Below are positions 34,301 to 47,418 of a DNA stretch of 64,000 nt, one piece after another. The DNA is from Pomacea canaliculata (taxonomy: Eukaryota > Mollusca > Gastropoda > Architaenioglossa > Ampullariidae): contig NC_037592.1 of assembly GCF_003073045.1 (NCBI RefSeq), positions 6,561,924 to 6,625,923 on the forward strand, given 5' to 3'. The stretch's first letter is position 1. Every line of letters begins with the position of its first letter. Below the pieces are notes generated by a model, which was not told where the DNA came from, ran no database searches, and saw only the letters and a list, made by a program, of their open reading frames with translations. The translations under genes were made by a program, and so were the position numbers.

Positions 34301-36130
34301 ATCAGTGTAGAATTAAAAAGATGGAATTGAACAGCTTGATGATGCAATATCTTATTAAACTGTGTGACATTTTGCATAGGGTTATCAGAAATCTTTGCTT
34401 TTGTGACAAGTTGGTTGCTGCTATTTAGCGTTGTCTGTCCAAGTTTCTAATCTGCCCTTAATTGCACAGGTGTCAACTCAGGTGTTATGCTGATGAACTT
34501 GACACGTCTTCGAGAAACCACATGGATGTCATCCATTCTTAAATACTACAAAGAATACCGTCTCAAAATCACCTGGGGGGACCAAGATCTTATCAACATT
34601 TATTTTCATTATCATCCAGGTTGGATGTCCTTGACATAAACTGTGACTTTCATTTTTTATATATATATATCTTGTCTTGTAAATTTGTGTGTATTTTTAG
34701 GAATGCATAAGCCTATTCAAAAATAGAATGTAAATTATGAAACTTTACAGTTAATTAATATACATGCTTTCAAAATTATTTATATTGAGTTTGTCTCCTA
34801 GATTCTTAGGGATTTGTAGGAATTTACAGGCTGGCAGGATTAACATGCTTCTAGAAATTTCTTTATTGGTGTCAAGTTATTTTGTCACTTCAGTCGAAAT
34901 CATTTTAAAAGGTAGGGTTTATCTGTTGCTGATGCAAGCTTATCTGTGAGATGTGTTCATAAAGCATTATGTGGGCAACTAATAAGCAATAAATGACTTG
35001 CTGCCTACTGACTTGTCTCTTGTTGGGTTTTGGCTCCTATTATAATGGTCAGAAGGCAGATTGATGTAGCGTGACCTGTAGATGTTGCACTTGAGCTGCT
35101 ATCTTTATTGTGTTGAAAGATATAATTTTTTTTATCTATTTTCTTTTCAAACATTTGATTGAAAATTAATTGAATAGCCTATCAAGCTTGCAAATTTTAG
35201 ATTCATTCTTTTCAGATGCTTGATGACAATCTCTTTTAGGCTTTTGGGACATAATTGAGTAATTTATTATTAACCATATAACCTAACAGCATGCTGATAC
35301 TAGAGCTTATTGTTTGTTTTATTTTGTGTGCTCTTTTTCAATCTTTTTCATTATGAAATAGTGTGAAAATGAGGTGTCTCATATTTGTTATTTTCAGATC
35401 AGCTTTATGAATATAGCTGTGAATGGAACTACAGACCAGACCATTGCATGTATATGAGTGTTTGCAAAACTGCTGAAAAAAATGGAGCATATGTTGTACA
35501 TGGCTGCCGAAGAGTAATGCACAATGACAAGCAGCCTGCCTTCAAAGCTATTTATGACACATTCAAACAGGTGAGTCAATGCAAATAGTGTTTTGTATAA
35601 GCTGTTCACCATTATGCCTTTGGGCACAGTTTCTAACAATCACAGATATATACTTCCTGTTCTAACCAAAAATAAAAAGGAATCAGGCCAAATCCTTTGA
35701 TAAATTTTCATGTGTAAACACTGTGTTTGAAATATATCTGATGTCTGTAAATTTTGTTTTTGTTTCATCATCTTTTATTGACTTGAACAATTGCATTCTC
35801 AAATTTCTTCACATAAACAGCTGCAACATCCTCTCACTTCCCCCTTTGAAAACTTTTTAGTTTATTCTCATACTGTATTTTTTTGGAAAAAAAGAATATT
35901 ATAATTTTTCAGCTTTTCTCATTTTTATTTTAAAAATTATTTTGCAGCATCAGCTGGGTGACAATATAGAGACTCAACTGCTGGAAAATTTGAAGAAAAA
36001 CTTGCAGTCAACAAGTACCACCCCATGTGGGAAAGTAGGCTCTATATTTTTACAGCAATTGGAGAAATTTGTTAACAAGCAACAGCATTTCTTACCAAAG
36101 AAACCTATACCTGAGAAACTGAATAGATAA
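31399..36130 (+). CDS. GXYLT1: Glucoside xylosyltransferase, GXYLT1/2-like (GT8)
   Basis: ER/Golgi type II membrane enzyme of the family that adds an alpha-1,3-xylose to O-linked glucose on EGF repeats such as those of Notch. Seven exons: 31399-31763, 32742-32919, 33223-33357, 33777-33969, 34470-34619, 35398-35570, 35948-36130; phases agree; 458 residues (human GXYLT1 440). Residues 1-7 are basic, and 9-25 are a membrane anchor ([17 protein letters not shown]). A charged Glu/Lys-rich stem follows to about 120. The catalytic domain shows [42 protein letters not shown], the metal-binding DTD at 239-241 (YVDTDIIFL), [13 protein letters not shown] (276-288), [17 protein letters not shown] (325-333) and WNYRPDHC (350-357). 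An in-frame TAA lies about 27-30 nt upstream of the ATG. The gene could equally be orthologous to GXYLT2; invertebrates often have one copy. Confidence 0.96.
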
Positions 36131-36279
36131 TATTTTGTTTTTGTTTGTTTGCATGTCTTATTTCGTGAATTGGTTGGGATTCATAACATAAATCATTCAA
36201 ATCTTTCTTCAGTTTAACTTTTTCCCTCTGTTCATTGATGGTTGTGGTTTTATTGAAAATCTATGTATTCTTTGATATA

Positions 36280-36285
36280 AATAAA
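36280..36285 (+). terminator. Poly(A) signal of the GXYLT-like gene
   Basis: AATAAA lies 150 nt after the stop codon at 36128-36130, followed by T-rich and TG-containing sequence. It gives a short 3' UTR of about 170 nt. Being the first canonical signal downstream, it is the likely end. Confidence 0.65.
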
Positions 36286-36299
36286 ATTATTATGTTTTT

Positions 36300-39200
36300 A
36301 TTTGTGGATAACTATTATGCTAACTCATATGTAATTGCTATGTAAAATTGTGGTTAATTATGCTGATTCTTATGTTATGCTCTTTTATGTGGGTGTGTGT
36401 GCACATACACACACACCAGAGAGTGGGTAGCTAACAGCTCAATCATCAGATGTAGACCATATGAGATGTGCACTAATAATGTAAGCAACATGTGCAAATA
36501 CATATGACTTAAAAAAGTTTTGCTCAGAGGCCTGCATGATCTAGTGAAAAGTTATCAGGGTGCAGTAAACGTTACCTAAGGTCACAAATGCTTTCTCTAA
36601 TTATCTCCCATAGTCTGGATTTTTAATTGTCAGCCTTGCTTTCACTTGTTTAGCTTATCAGATGCAATCTTCGAAACTACATGTCATACTTTGGTGCTCT
36701 TGTTGTAGAACTTTTTTTTAAATGTTAGTAAGAAACCATAAGAAAGATTCAAACACCTTAACAAAAATCAATCACCAAAACTGTAACATTTGCAAGAATG
36801 GTTTTACTTTTTTTTGGACAAGGAAGAAATCTGTAATGCGAAAAATCCATAGGTGATGGTAAAATATTTTAAGGCCATTTACATGATGCCATAATGAAAA
36901 ATGCATGGAACTTGAGGTATAAGATGTTATCCAGCTGTTCCTAAGGAAGGAAATAACCAAGGTGTTTCAGGCGAAACAGATAATGGTTGTGAAAGTTGGT
37001 GGGAGTGGTGGCATCATACTCTTTACATAACCATACATTTATTAATTGATTGTGAAGAGCATTTTAATTTTTGTTCTTGTAAATAGCTAATCTTTAGTAT
37101 CTTATAATTATGTATCTGAGCATAGCAGCACTTACAAACTAACAGCTGTGTTAAATTGTTTTCTGTCAACTTTTTGAAAGTAGATGTTCTGTTGCAGATG
37201 TAACAGTGATTTTTTTTTTTTACTTAAAAGATAATCTGCTGAGTAGATTTTTATCACTCTTTCAGTGGTTTTTGCCTCAAATATTTCTTTCAATTTTGGT
37301 AAAGAAAGATTTCCTCCACAGTGTGACACTGGGACTAAGCTCTTCACAGACGGTTTGACTTAGTTCCACTAAAATCACTTGTGGTGAATTGTTGGTTTTT
37401 ATATTGTGTAGACGTAAGCTAAACAGTCCCTCTGTATTTAACATTTCCGTAAGACATAAGTACGACTAGCGATCATAAATTTTCCAAGATCTGTGCAATT
37501 TTTAATGGCAGAAGACAATGTTACACTGACAAGTGAAACAGCACATATTTGTAATGATTCCCTACAACAAAGAAAATGCAAAGCATTTAATAGTATTTAC
37601 ATTTTCATTATATTTTATTTGCATGTTCATCAGCTTTGTGCCAGGAGAGATGGCTGAGCTATAGATGGGAATAATCAGGTTGTCTCCCTTCTGACCACAC
37701 ATTTCCTAGGTTCTTTGCACCTGTTTGTACTGTCTTTGCTGCCAACCCCTGTTATCCACCTTCGTGCCAAAGATCGTTGATTTAGATATTTAGCCTGATT
37801 CGTTTGATGACATGTGTCACTGACTATCACATTTTCGTTTTATGTGCAGGTGTAGACAGTATAAATAGGAATACAGTGAAATGCAGGGTGCTTGAATTCA
37901 TTCACATTTGTTAAAATTCAAAAACTTTGTAAATATTTTGAAGTATTTCGATTTTAATCATTAATGAATTTCTTTATATTTCATAAATGTTTTGTCTTCC
38001 ATTGTATAATCAATATTATGGTACTGTCTGCAGTAGTTCTTCCATGCACAAACTTTGATATCAAAATTTTAAAAAAATTCTTCCAATTTGGAAAATCCAA
38101 AACTTGTTATAACATCAGCTCTATTTTTCTTAATTTGTAAAATTTTAGGTGGCAGTTTCTTTATATTGTTATAAAATTTTATAAAATATAAAATTTTCAA
38201 TGAGGTTGTCTTCATTGTCATGTTTCTACTCCAAGCACAGTTCTCAGATGGTGCATATAATGTCTGTGAGTTTTATTGCTGCTGTACAGTACAGCTTGGT
38301 TCATGAATCCTTTGTGTAGTCAAATGTCAACCTACACCTTGCATAACTGGCTTTATGAGAAAATTAAGTCATGTATCTGTTTTGGAGAAAGTTATTCAAG
38401 AAGCTTTTACCAATTTCTTTAGCTAGCGGGGAGGTCATGTTGGATAGCTTACACCTGACAGATACTAGAGTTACCCGTCATCTTTAAAAGTCTTCTCTGC
38501 CGTCCCTATCAACGGTGTTCAGGCAGATGACATTCCAGTAGGGTCGTCAGCTGACGCTGCTAACCACTTGACCTTGTAGAAGTCCACATTGGTTGTTGAC
38601 AGTAGCTGTGAGTGCCATTTGCTTCTGGGGTTTTGTCACAGAAAGTCTGCCTTCAATTTCTGCTATGCCTCATTCAGAAGACATCGATGTTCCCTTTGCC
38701 AGTTCCCCCAAAACCTTGAGCTATGTGGCTTTAGGTCAAGACTGAGACGTTTCTGTATTGTCTCTCTAATCCTTCCTTCGATAACATGTTAAGCGGAGGC
38801 AGAACAATATCCCCTTCCCCCTTAGCTGTGACCACATCGTTTTTGATGTGACGGGCTTGCCGGACCCCTATTGAGGGCTGGGTAAACTAGACTGGATATG
38901 ATTCTGCCCACGAGGTAAAAGAACTGCTTAAAATGACATTTTCAGACTGTACAGACAAATGCTGAAGAATGTAGAGACGCAAGAGGAAGTTCCAAGAGGA
39001 ATAACGAAACACTTTTTTTCACGCGGCCTCGGTAACTGGTGACACATTTTATTGCAGTTCTTTACAATTTTCCAAATGAACATACGCGCACCGCTCCTCA
39101 CAGCCATACAAACCGTTGTCAAGGTGTGTACCTACCGACAAAGATAAACGGTCAAGGCCATTGTGCCGACGGACTACAACAACATTCATATTAAAATCAA

Positions 39201-39590
39201 GTCAAAAGTCAATGCCCTAGCTTGACACTTGAGGATGGGACCACAACTAATTACCGTTTGACTAAGGTCACCTCTCAGAAATGTGTGATCAGGTATTTAT
39301 GTAGTACTAGAAATAAAATTGCTCGGATTACCGTAGCGATAAAACTCCGTTCAAGAATGCCCATTATCATATTCAGTCGCCATGATGATGTACTTCTAAT
39401 CTATTATCTGATTGATAATGTTGGCTGCTATAATTTGTTTCTTTGTTGAGCTGCTTTTACTATGGATACAGTGTGTCATACCCGCATTTTATATCTGCAG
39501 GCAGCCTATAATTATGTTAGTGATAAAGTATTTTATAAAAAAAAAAAAAAACGAAATCGCACAGAAACAGTTTGAATGGTTTTATTTTTC
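36300..39590. other. Gene-free AT-rich stretch after the GXYLT-like gene
   Basis: No exon recognised. A (GT)n and (CA)n palindrome lies at about 36389-36419. Around 38470-38800 the minus strand has a short open piece (VIEGRIRETIQKRLSLDLK) broken by stops that looks protein-like but matches no family I know; it may be an old element or pseudogene. Confidence 0.35.
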
Positions 39591-39659
39591 AGTAGAATTC
39601 GTGAAATGGTGCCCCAAACTTTTTGGACTAGTGAATTTTGACAGTGCATGCTCGGGGGC

Positions 39660-40170
39660 GACTGAATGGGAGCAAGGAGGTGCGTGTGAATGTGAGAGAG
39701 AGAGAAGGGAAGGGCAGGGGTGTATGCAAACCGCAATGAAAATAAAAGCATAATGCCCTTACAACGGAGGGGTTGTCACAATATTTTACATTTCACTCAT
39801 TTGGGTGCGTTTTATGTTAACGTTTTCTCGCCTTTCTCTGTCTCTGTGAGAGAGAGAGAGGTGAAGCTGAACGTCCTCATCCAGGACGTGACGTCAGCTG
39901 TGAAGTGCTTGTCCCAGTTGGACAAGGTGATTTGTCAGGACTGGGCATACCCAGCACGGGAAGGGAGGGAAGTTGGGAGGAATAGGAGCGAGGCAAATTA
40001 AGCTGTTTTCAGCTACACCTGTCTTCTTCCTGGATTCTTGGCTTCTCTTTCTCGGAAACACTGGACAGGGAATGGGCACTTGTGCGCTATTTACTCGGTG
40101 TGCCGCAGTCGACTGGTGTGGACAGAAGAGAGAGAGAGAGGGCGAGGAGGAGGAGGCAATTAAAAAGCGC
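39660..40170. promoter_or_regulatory. CpG-containing block with CRE palindrome and GA arrays
   Basis: Three GA microsatellites (about 39694-39706, 39847-39860 and 40127-40140) surround TGACGTCA at 39889-39896, within CAGGACGTGACGTCAGCTG. There are no coding features. Composition is clearly more GC-rich than the DNA to its left. Function as an enhancer or promoter is a guess. Confidence 0.3.
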
Positions 40171-40739
40171 AGCAGATGAGGGTGAAGGCCATCAACCCCC
40201 TTCTCAAGCCTCCACCACGCAATTCTTCCCCAGTCTTATTTAGACTGTAGATATTTTCCTGTATTATCCATTGTGGGGTATATTTTACCTAAAAAATCTT
40301 TAAATAATTTTTTTCTAATTTTTGGCAAAATTTTAAATTTTTTAAAATTATAATATTTTGAGATTTGGGGTCTTTGAGGCAGTATGTGTGTTTCAATAAA
40401 TCTACTGTTACTGACGACAAGTTTTATTTTCAAAATTAAATACCTGTAACAAAGCACCCATGTCACTTCGACACCAAATCACCTAACAGTTGACTAAATC
40501 GGTTATTGGCTTGCTTACTTTGATAAAAAAAAAAAAAAATACTCGCACCCGGCTGGGACGGGAGGGAGAGGGGGATGAACTGGGTAAGAGAAAATCGGAC
40601 AACAGGAAGACAACAACATTCTTCTTCCAGCGATGTCATCTCTACAGTGTACACACAAAATATCTGGAGTCACGACTTGATTATTCTCGATAGACAGAGC
40701 CACTCTCACTGGGCGGCTCCTGACAGCAAGTATCAACAT

Positions 40740-40751
40740 GGTCACGTGACC
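40740..40751. promoter_or_regulatory. GGTCACGTGACC palindrome (bHLH-Zip/CLEAR-type site)
   Basis: A perfect 12-base palindrome containing the full CLEAR/USF core GTCACGTGAC. It sits in a CpG-enriched 300-bp stretch with no recognised gene. Matching sites occur at 54606 and 56615. Confidence 0.6.
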
Positions 40752-40999
40752 AAGCCATGGCGGGGTGTGGCTGGCTGGGAAAGCCTTGGCGAGTCAATAT
40801 GCTGTTTACCTAAATCACTTAAGCAGCTATCGCTTTACCTGGATCGTGTTAAGATACTTGTGATACACACCGTGTTATGTCTGTCGCCGATGACTGGTCA
40901 CACCTTAGCGCACAATCAGGATGCGTGTGTCACAGGTGAACATGATTGGCTGAGGGCTGCGTCCCAGCGAAAATCCCTGAAAAAAATGAAAGGGGGAGA

Positions 41000-43900
41000 G
41001 TAAGAGGAAGGGATGTTCAATGGAAGACTTGATGGGAGAGGAGTTGGAGAAGAGCAAAGATAGACCCCCCCCCCATTTCTAAATATAAATTTAAGTGTAT
41101 ATATATATAGTGGTCTACGCTTTTCGCAACAAGGTCTTAAAATTTTCTTGCTACCTTATTGTCAATGTTCCCGTGTACTTAGTACCTGAATTCTATAACT
41201 TAGGAACCAAGGGCGGTGGGGGTTGGGGTCAGCCGCCCTCTCAAAGAAAGAAAAAAAAAATACTGAGGGAGCAAGAATGTGAACGCCGTTCACTGTCAGC
41301 ATGGAGTGTTCCCTCCTCCCCCCAAAAAAAACCTAGAACCTTCTTACACCACTACTTTTAATTTAATTTCTAATGGTAAGCTGGTGCGTATGAATTTTTC
41401 TTGTCCGAATATAACTGTTCATCATTATGGAGTCTGGTATAACTCACTTTGTTGATGTTATACTTGTTTATAATTTTGACACAAGTATTACCCAGGAAGA
41501 CGGTGTTACATTCGGACATGTCCACATGTATTGTTATGGATTTATATTTCTGTGGCGAATGCACGCACGGACTGCCTCTTCACACCTCGCATTGTTTCTC
41601 TGACGGTAAAAGCACCGAGGCGACGCCTCCATTATCTGAACAATGGCGAGTGTTTAATCGCCAGTCTAACACCTCAAGACAGGCAGAAAGTCCAGCTCAC
41701 ACCCATGCAATAGGACAATCGTTTTACAAACACTGAAAACAAATCAATCTAAATTTCATCTCTTTCTTCTTCTGTCACCATCTACCCTACAACCCCATCC
41801 CCCCTTTTCTTTCTCTTTACCTGACTGTTCTTTAGTAAACCCACAGCTTTCCAAACAGCTTAGAAACTACAAAAGGACTCCAGATGTAAGCCATGATACG
41901 TGGCAATCAACAGGTGCGCTGGAAGTTACACTACTTACCTGTAATCAGCTTGCTTCCATAAGGGATTATCATGCTTTGTTTATTCACAACGATTTCTTTG
42001 CTTAATTCAACTTTTTTTGAATGATGGTGGAGTGTAGGTCTAACTATAGAGATAGAGTTTTATCTGAAGCCTTTAATCTATCGATATTCATTTAACTTGG
42101 AGACGGACGAACAATGGAGTGAAGGGGGATGGAGGTTAGAGGGGTAACCTTTTCTTTCGACGTTTTAACTTTGGTAATTTTTTTTCTCTTCTTTATTCGT
42201 CACTTTTCTTTTTTCTCTCTCTTTTGTCTTGTTATTGTAGTTGAGCGAACGCTATATGTAAAAACAAAAGACAAACGTATATGCTGACTAAATTACCCTC
42301 TTAAATAAAGATCATCACTTTCAACCTCTTCATCTTTAACACTATCGAATTTTCTTTTCTTCTTTATTTCGATTTTTTTCTTACATCTACCCGTTTTTTT
42401 TTTCAATCGCTTCTGGCGTCACCAAAGGTTCGTTTTGTTTTTCTAATTTTTGGGTCGCAGTCAGATATGTCAGTCATCCTTGTAATATAAGCACTAAGCC
42501 TGTAATGTTCATATATTTCATATTTTATTTTATTTTTTTCATTTTAATGTATTTCATATATAATATTACTTGAATGCCTCGTATACGACGTGTACGAGTG
42601 TGTGTCTGTGTGCGTGCGTGCAAGTAAGTCTGAACTCTATTATAATTTCTATTTTGAGGAGTGGATGATACGGAGTGCTCATCCTCCTTGTAAAAGGTGT
42701 GTAGCAGCCGGAAGTGACGTTGTTCTCTGTCGTTTCCTTCTGCGGTACAACTTTTTCTATCTCCTGTATCGAAGTGATCAATTTGTCATTTGAATATTGT
42801 AAGGAAAACCTTTCTTCTTTTCAACCACAAACGCTTTTTCTATTCTTCCTTTAAAAGAAAAACGGTTGACGATTGGATGCCCTTGGACAATGTCTGCTGT
42901 TGGTTAAATGTGTATCTGTCCCTTGTCACTACAATGATCACCCACCTCTTGTGTGCACTGTAATTTACATTTTTAAAAGACTCTGTTACATATTTATGAC
43001 TTCTTTGATCCTTTAGCTACTAATATACATCCCTGGGGAACAACCTTCTGTCGATGAGGGGACAGAAAACTTACAGATTGATAACACATGTCGAAGTACA
43101 ACAAACATGTTACTTCCTGCTGAAACACAAACCTCTATTGTCTTAACTATAAGAGAAAAAAGTCTGCTTACAGTTTCTGAAAAAAATCCCTTTTATTAAA
43201 GTATTTGTGCATGATTATGATAAATGCGTCATTTTATATTTTATATTTTGATACAGAAATACTTTTTTTCTGTACAACTGATTATATCACGATACGTATG
43301 GTATAAAAAATTTTAAATCAGAAATATGTCGAGCAACTAGTTCCAGGAATGTAAATTGGCAAAACATCATTAAAAAAACTGTTACATCATTTTAGTTAAT
43401 AGCATTGCTTTTGTTTCATTTGCAGCAAAGTCAACATTAAGAAAGCGGACTTTTTTCTCTCTGTCACACAAACACACCTGCTATGACAACATTTGCTGTC
43501 ACCAACCAAGCAAACAGCGACGGTAAATTTGGTTTATTTCTCCGTGCTTGATCAGCTACGGTTGTTAAACAGATACGTGTCATTAATTCAGTCTGTTTTT
43601 ATACGACAGGTGCGTCTTGCTGCGCTGCTTCCCAGGTAAAGCGACTGCGACCGTACCATGACCGCTGAACCCCGCTATACCTCCGGGTGTCATCTCTGAC
43701 AGGTTTCGGCAGAAAGGGGTATCTCTAGTCCTCAGCAAAGCTCTAGTCTGTCCGAACCACAACAAAAGCTCTTGAAAAGCTGTGAGGACTGTTTTGTCCC
43801 AGCTTTCTTTTCTTTCCGATCTCTTTTTTAAAGGTTTACTAGAGTACATTATTTGTTTTAAAGGTTAATATAAACTGTTGTTTACCAAAATCTGTGTAAA

Positions 43901-44490
43901 TATCTTGGATTCTCAAGATACACACCTACAAACTTCACAAAGTACAGAAAAAGGTCTACAACTCATGACATGAAGATTGTGCATGGATATGGTTACAATG
44001 TCTAGGGAGCGCTGACTATAAATTATGCATATACTTATGTGACAAACGGGATTTCACATTTTACCTCTTTCTGTGCATTATAATGTTTGTTCTATCTCGA
44101 AAACGCCAATGAGTATTAACCGAGATTGTGGGAAATAGTATTGTCCACTTTATTCAGCCATCAGTAAACAATTTCACCTTCCCCTACCTTTAAACTCACT
44201 GTACATGTGTGCGGGCGCGCGCGTACCTGCATGTCTAGTCTCTTCCTCACTCAGCTTTTCTTACCTCTGTTTATCTACCTGTCTCTTCAAGGCCTGTCAC
44301 CTGGACTTCTCCATTACGTAGCCGCACTCCCTACCAGTATCGTCTGCTGCTTAATTGTAGTCTCCTTTCAAGAGGCTCTTCTCTGGGGAAAAGAATAAAG
44401 AATCACTGCTGCCAAATTTTTTTTCTTGGGGGGACCCAGAGATTGGTTCCGCACGAAAGAAAACAGGTAGGGTTGATTTTCTTTTATCAC
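41000..44490. other. Gene-free stretch, no gene recognised
   Basis: Pyrimidine-rich and AT-rich DNA with short C, A and T runs. The longest open frames (for example 43583-43849 minus, 88 codons) have no recognisable domain, no plausible splice partners and no coding-like composition. Confidence 0.35.
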
Positions 44491-44491
44491 T

Positions 44492-44657
44492 CAGGGCTTC
44501 TGCTTACGCAAAAAATTGCGTACAGTACGCATTAAAAGTTCGGAGGACCCCTTCAATTTTCGTCAATGGGGTCCCCTTCAAGTGTGGGAGAAGAACAGGG
44601 ACCCCTTACAAATCAGAAGAAGGGACCCCAAAGAATTTAGCCTTAGCAGAAGCCCTG
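44492..44657. mobile_element. Short inverted-terminal element with internal GGGACCCC repeats
   Basis: 166 bp, starting CAGGGCTTCTGCTTACGC and ending with the complement of CAGGGCTTCTGCTAAGGC. ATCACT precedes it and ATCACG follows, a possible short target duplication. Inside are five GGACCCC/GGGGTCC blocks. The terminus resembles hAT MITEs. Non-coding. Confidence 0.75.
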
Positions 44658-46480
44658 ATCACGAAACTTTGATTTGGATACCATCTTTTTCTTATTCCGA
44701 GTAAAGGTTGTTCTTTTATTTATTCTTTCATTTCTTTTTTGTCTTAATCAGATTCTATCTAGCCGTTAATTAACAATTTACTGTTTATTTTTCACTTTTA
44801 TTGTGTTCAGTTTGCTATTTCTCATTATGAATACTTTTGGCATTCTTTCTCTTATTCCACGGTTCATTTACCAGTTTTGTATTTCATGCTTAGTCTTTGT
44901 CTCGACTTCGAGGCTTCGAATCTGCCTTACTTCTTTTTTTTTTTTTTCTTACTTCCTCTTTCAATCCTTACCTGTCGTTTTCTTTCGATTGTAGACTCAC
45001 ACAAACCGTGAATGCAGATTATTAGCACCCAGTCCTCCATTATGTCCTGTCACCAGGCATTCCACCGTTGGGCACACAAGACTGGGCTGACAAAGCAAAA
45101 TAGCAGAACTGATGGCAGTCTGACCTGTGAGTGAAGAATTAATTATTCACGGAAGTTTGAGTGTTCTCAAATAACGACTGTGCCTACCTCAAGGACAGGC
45201 ATAGGGAGCCATTAACGAGGAGCATAATTAACATTGCATAATCAACCACTTACCAGGTTTGGAGGCGTCCATAATTGCCATGCGCTTTGAATCGGTCTGA
45301 TTACACCAAATTAGTCTCATTACGCATGCGCCGTAAAGCAGTCGTGCATCCCCAATTTCAATGCTTCACATGTTTTGTTTGTTGTTGTTGTTTTTTTTAT
45401 TTTTTCTTCTGTTTTCCTTAAAGTTTTCTCCTGATAAAAGATGGAATAAATTTTGAAAAACACAGTCTGTACCCCTGTAGAAAAAAATCGCAATGAGAAT
45501 CCGTTTGAGTTAAAGACCAAGGCGTTTTCAGGGATGTTTGTAATTTGTAAGGCTCGTGCATTAACAAATACAAAACATAAATTCTTACAGACATTCTCAT
45601 GCGTTGGAAGGCCTGGTGGCGCAACAGTAGAGCATTTGTCGGCAAGGCAGCGATGATTGCTAACATTCGGATTTTGCCTTTAAGACAAATGTTTTTCTAT
45701 ACGTGCCATCTGAATTAACCTCCCCACTCCCCTTCTGATGAATTGGTGAAAACAAGAACCCCCTACAGTAGATACATCTGGTATGTAATGTACACGTAGG
45801 AGTACATCTGTCCTATCTTCATTCACAAAATCAATAGAATAAATCTCTAAATATATATAATTGTACAATAAAAGAATGTAATTCAGAAGAAAGATGCAAC
45901 AGAACAGTACATATAAAAGTAATCGTTTACATCTAGGTCCAGACTTGCACTTTTATAACTTATCTTTCTGCGACGTCGCTCGCCTCACGCAATGTTCACA
46001 GTTCACAGTCCACAATTCACAGTTCTTTTCTCATGACAGCAATACAACCTGGCGCTGGTGTAGACTTCCCATCGACTATATATATATACAATGAGTCCAC
46101 CAAACAACACTTTCTTACTTCTCCTCGAGACGGACTTCCAGTCGCCAGCACGCAGATTGGGAAAGTGGCGAGTTTCTGTTTGTCCGAGGCTGTTGCCTCT
46201 TCTTGCATGTGGGGTACGTGTCCCTGGTCACCCCTTTGAGATTAGGTTGAGTCCTCGACAGAAGGTGATAAATTCTCTCTCGAGGCCCATTTGCATTTTC
46301 CTGGGTCTTGGTGGGAAAGTGATACTGTTGGTGGTCTTAGCAACTTAACCAAAAGTAGAAAAAACGTTTTCTACATTATAGAAACCCAGATTCACAGCAA
46401 AACGGGTACGGTGTGGCACCTACATTGTGGTGGACAAATGATGCACATTGAATTATCCTTGCTGTTTATGCTTGACTGTT
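44658..46480. other. Gene-free stretch with one weak SINE-like head
   Basis: No coding exon recognised. At 45610-45660 a box-A-like GGTGGCGCAACAGTAGAGCA suggests the head of a decayed tRNA-derived SINE, but no clear box B follows. A TA array lies at 46078-46089. Confidence 0.3.
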
Positions 46481-46779
46481 TGTAGGAGCCACAGTACTGA
46501 TGAGCACAGAACATCTCGACAGCATACTTCATTCAGTCCTTTGACTGGTTTTGGTCGTGGCGGGGTAGTACATGAACAGACTCATCAGGCCCGCCACCCG
46601 CATGTAGTGGGCGCAAGTGGTCCTGCACAGAACAAAGTACAATCCTTCGCGTTCGTAAGCCAGTTCTTCCTCTGGCAACCGTCTTCTAACCTCCCTCCTA
46701 GCTATCTTGAAGGACTGATTTCGACAAAGTGTCGCGACCGGTCACAAAGCCAAGCTAGAAGTAACTTATTCCACTTGAT

Positions 46780-47170
46780 TGTTACAGTTAGAGGTTCCTG
46801 GTGTCCAACGAGCGGAGCAGCCTCTTCAGACTCTTATACAGCTCTTTGATAACTTGGACGAGACCTTTGATGCTGAATTTTCGCATCACATGCCACAGTC
46901 CTTCGTTCCAGACTCTGTCAAAAGCTTTCTTAAAATCTATGAAGTTTTACTAGAGGTCCCACTGATACAGAACATACTTCTCTCTCAGGATGCGACAGTT
47001 GACGATCTGCTCAACTGAGCTCCTACCTGGTCTGAAGACAGTTTGTCCTGCTAGGAATTTCTCAACAGTAGTGCTGGTGCCATTCTGTATTACTTTCAAC
47101 ATGACTTTGTTTGTGTGGGTGATCAAGCTTATTGTTCTGGTATGTTCAGTGCTGAATAATGTAACAGCTG
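46780..47170 (-). pseudogene. RTE-clade LINE reverse transcriptase fragment
   Basis: One minus-strand frame reads RTISLITHTNKVMLKVI, then FRPGRSSVEQIVNCRILREK, then after two adjacent in-frame stop codons IDFKKAFDRVWNEGLWHVMR. These are reverse transcriptase domain blocks typical of RTE-type non-LTR elements (FRxGRST..QI and the palm DFKKAFDRVW). The endonuclease and the YADD-bearing region are missing, so this is a dead 5'- and 3'-truncated fragment. Sequence to about 46500 may be its 3' remainder. Confidence 0.85.
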
Positions 47171-47418
47171 CTAGCATGGGGCAACGAAAGAAAGATGATG
47201 TATTTATTACAGGATACAAGCCAGTAACAAGAGTATTAACTTGCCATGAACAGAAACATTCTGTAATACATGTACTTCTGTATCGGTACAGCGGGACAGG
47301 GTTAAAAATGAAAGAAGGACACGGAAGAAGAAAGCTGATATCCGAAAATAAAACTCAACACACAGGAAGGGGGAGGGAACAAAAGGCACGAGAAACAGGA
47401 AGCGGAGCTAGAGAGCAA

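Noticed and set aside
43583..43849. 88-codon minus-strand frame
   Set aside because: No recognisable motif or splice signals; judged random.
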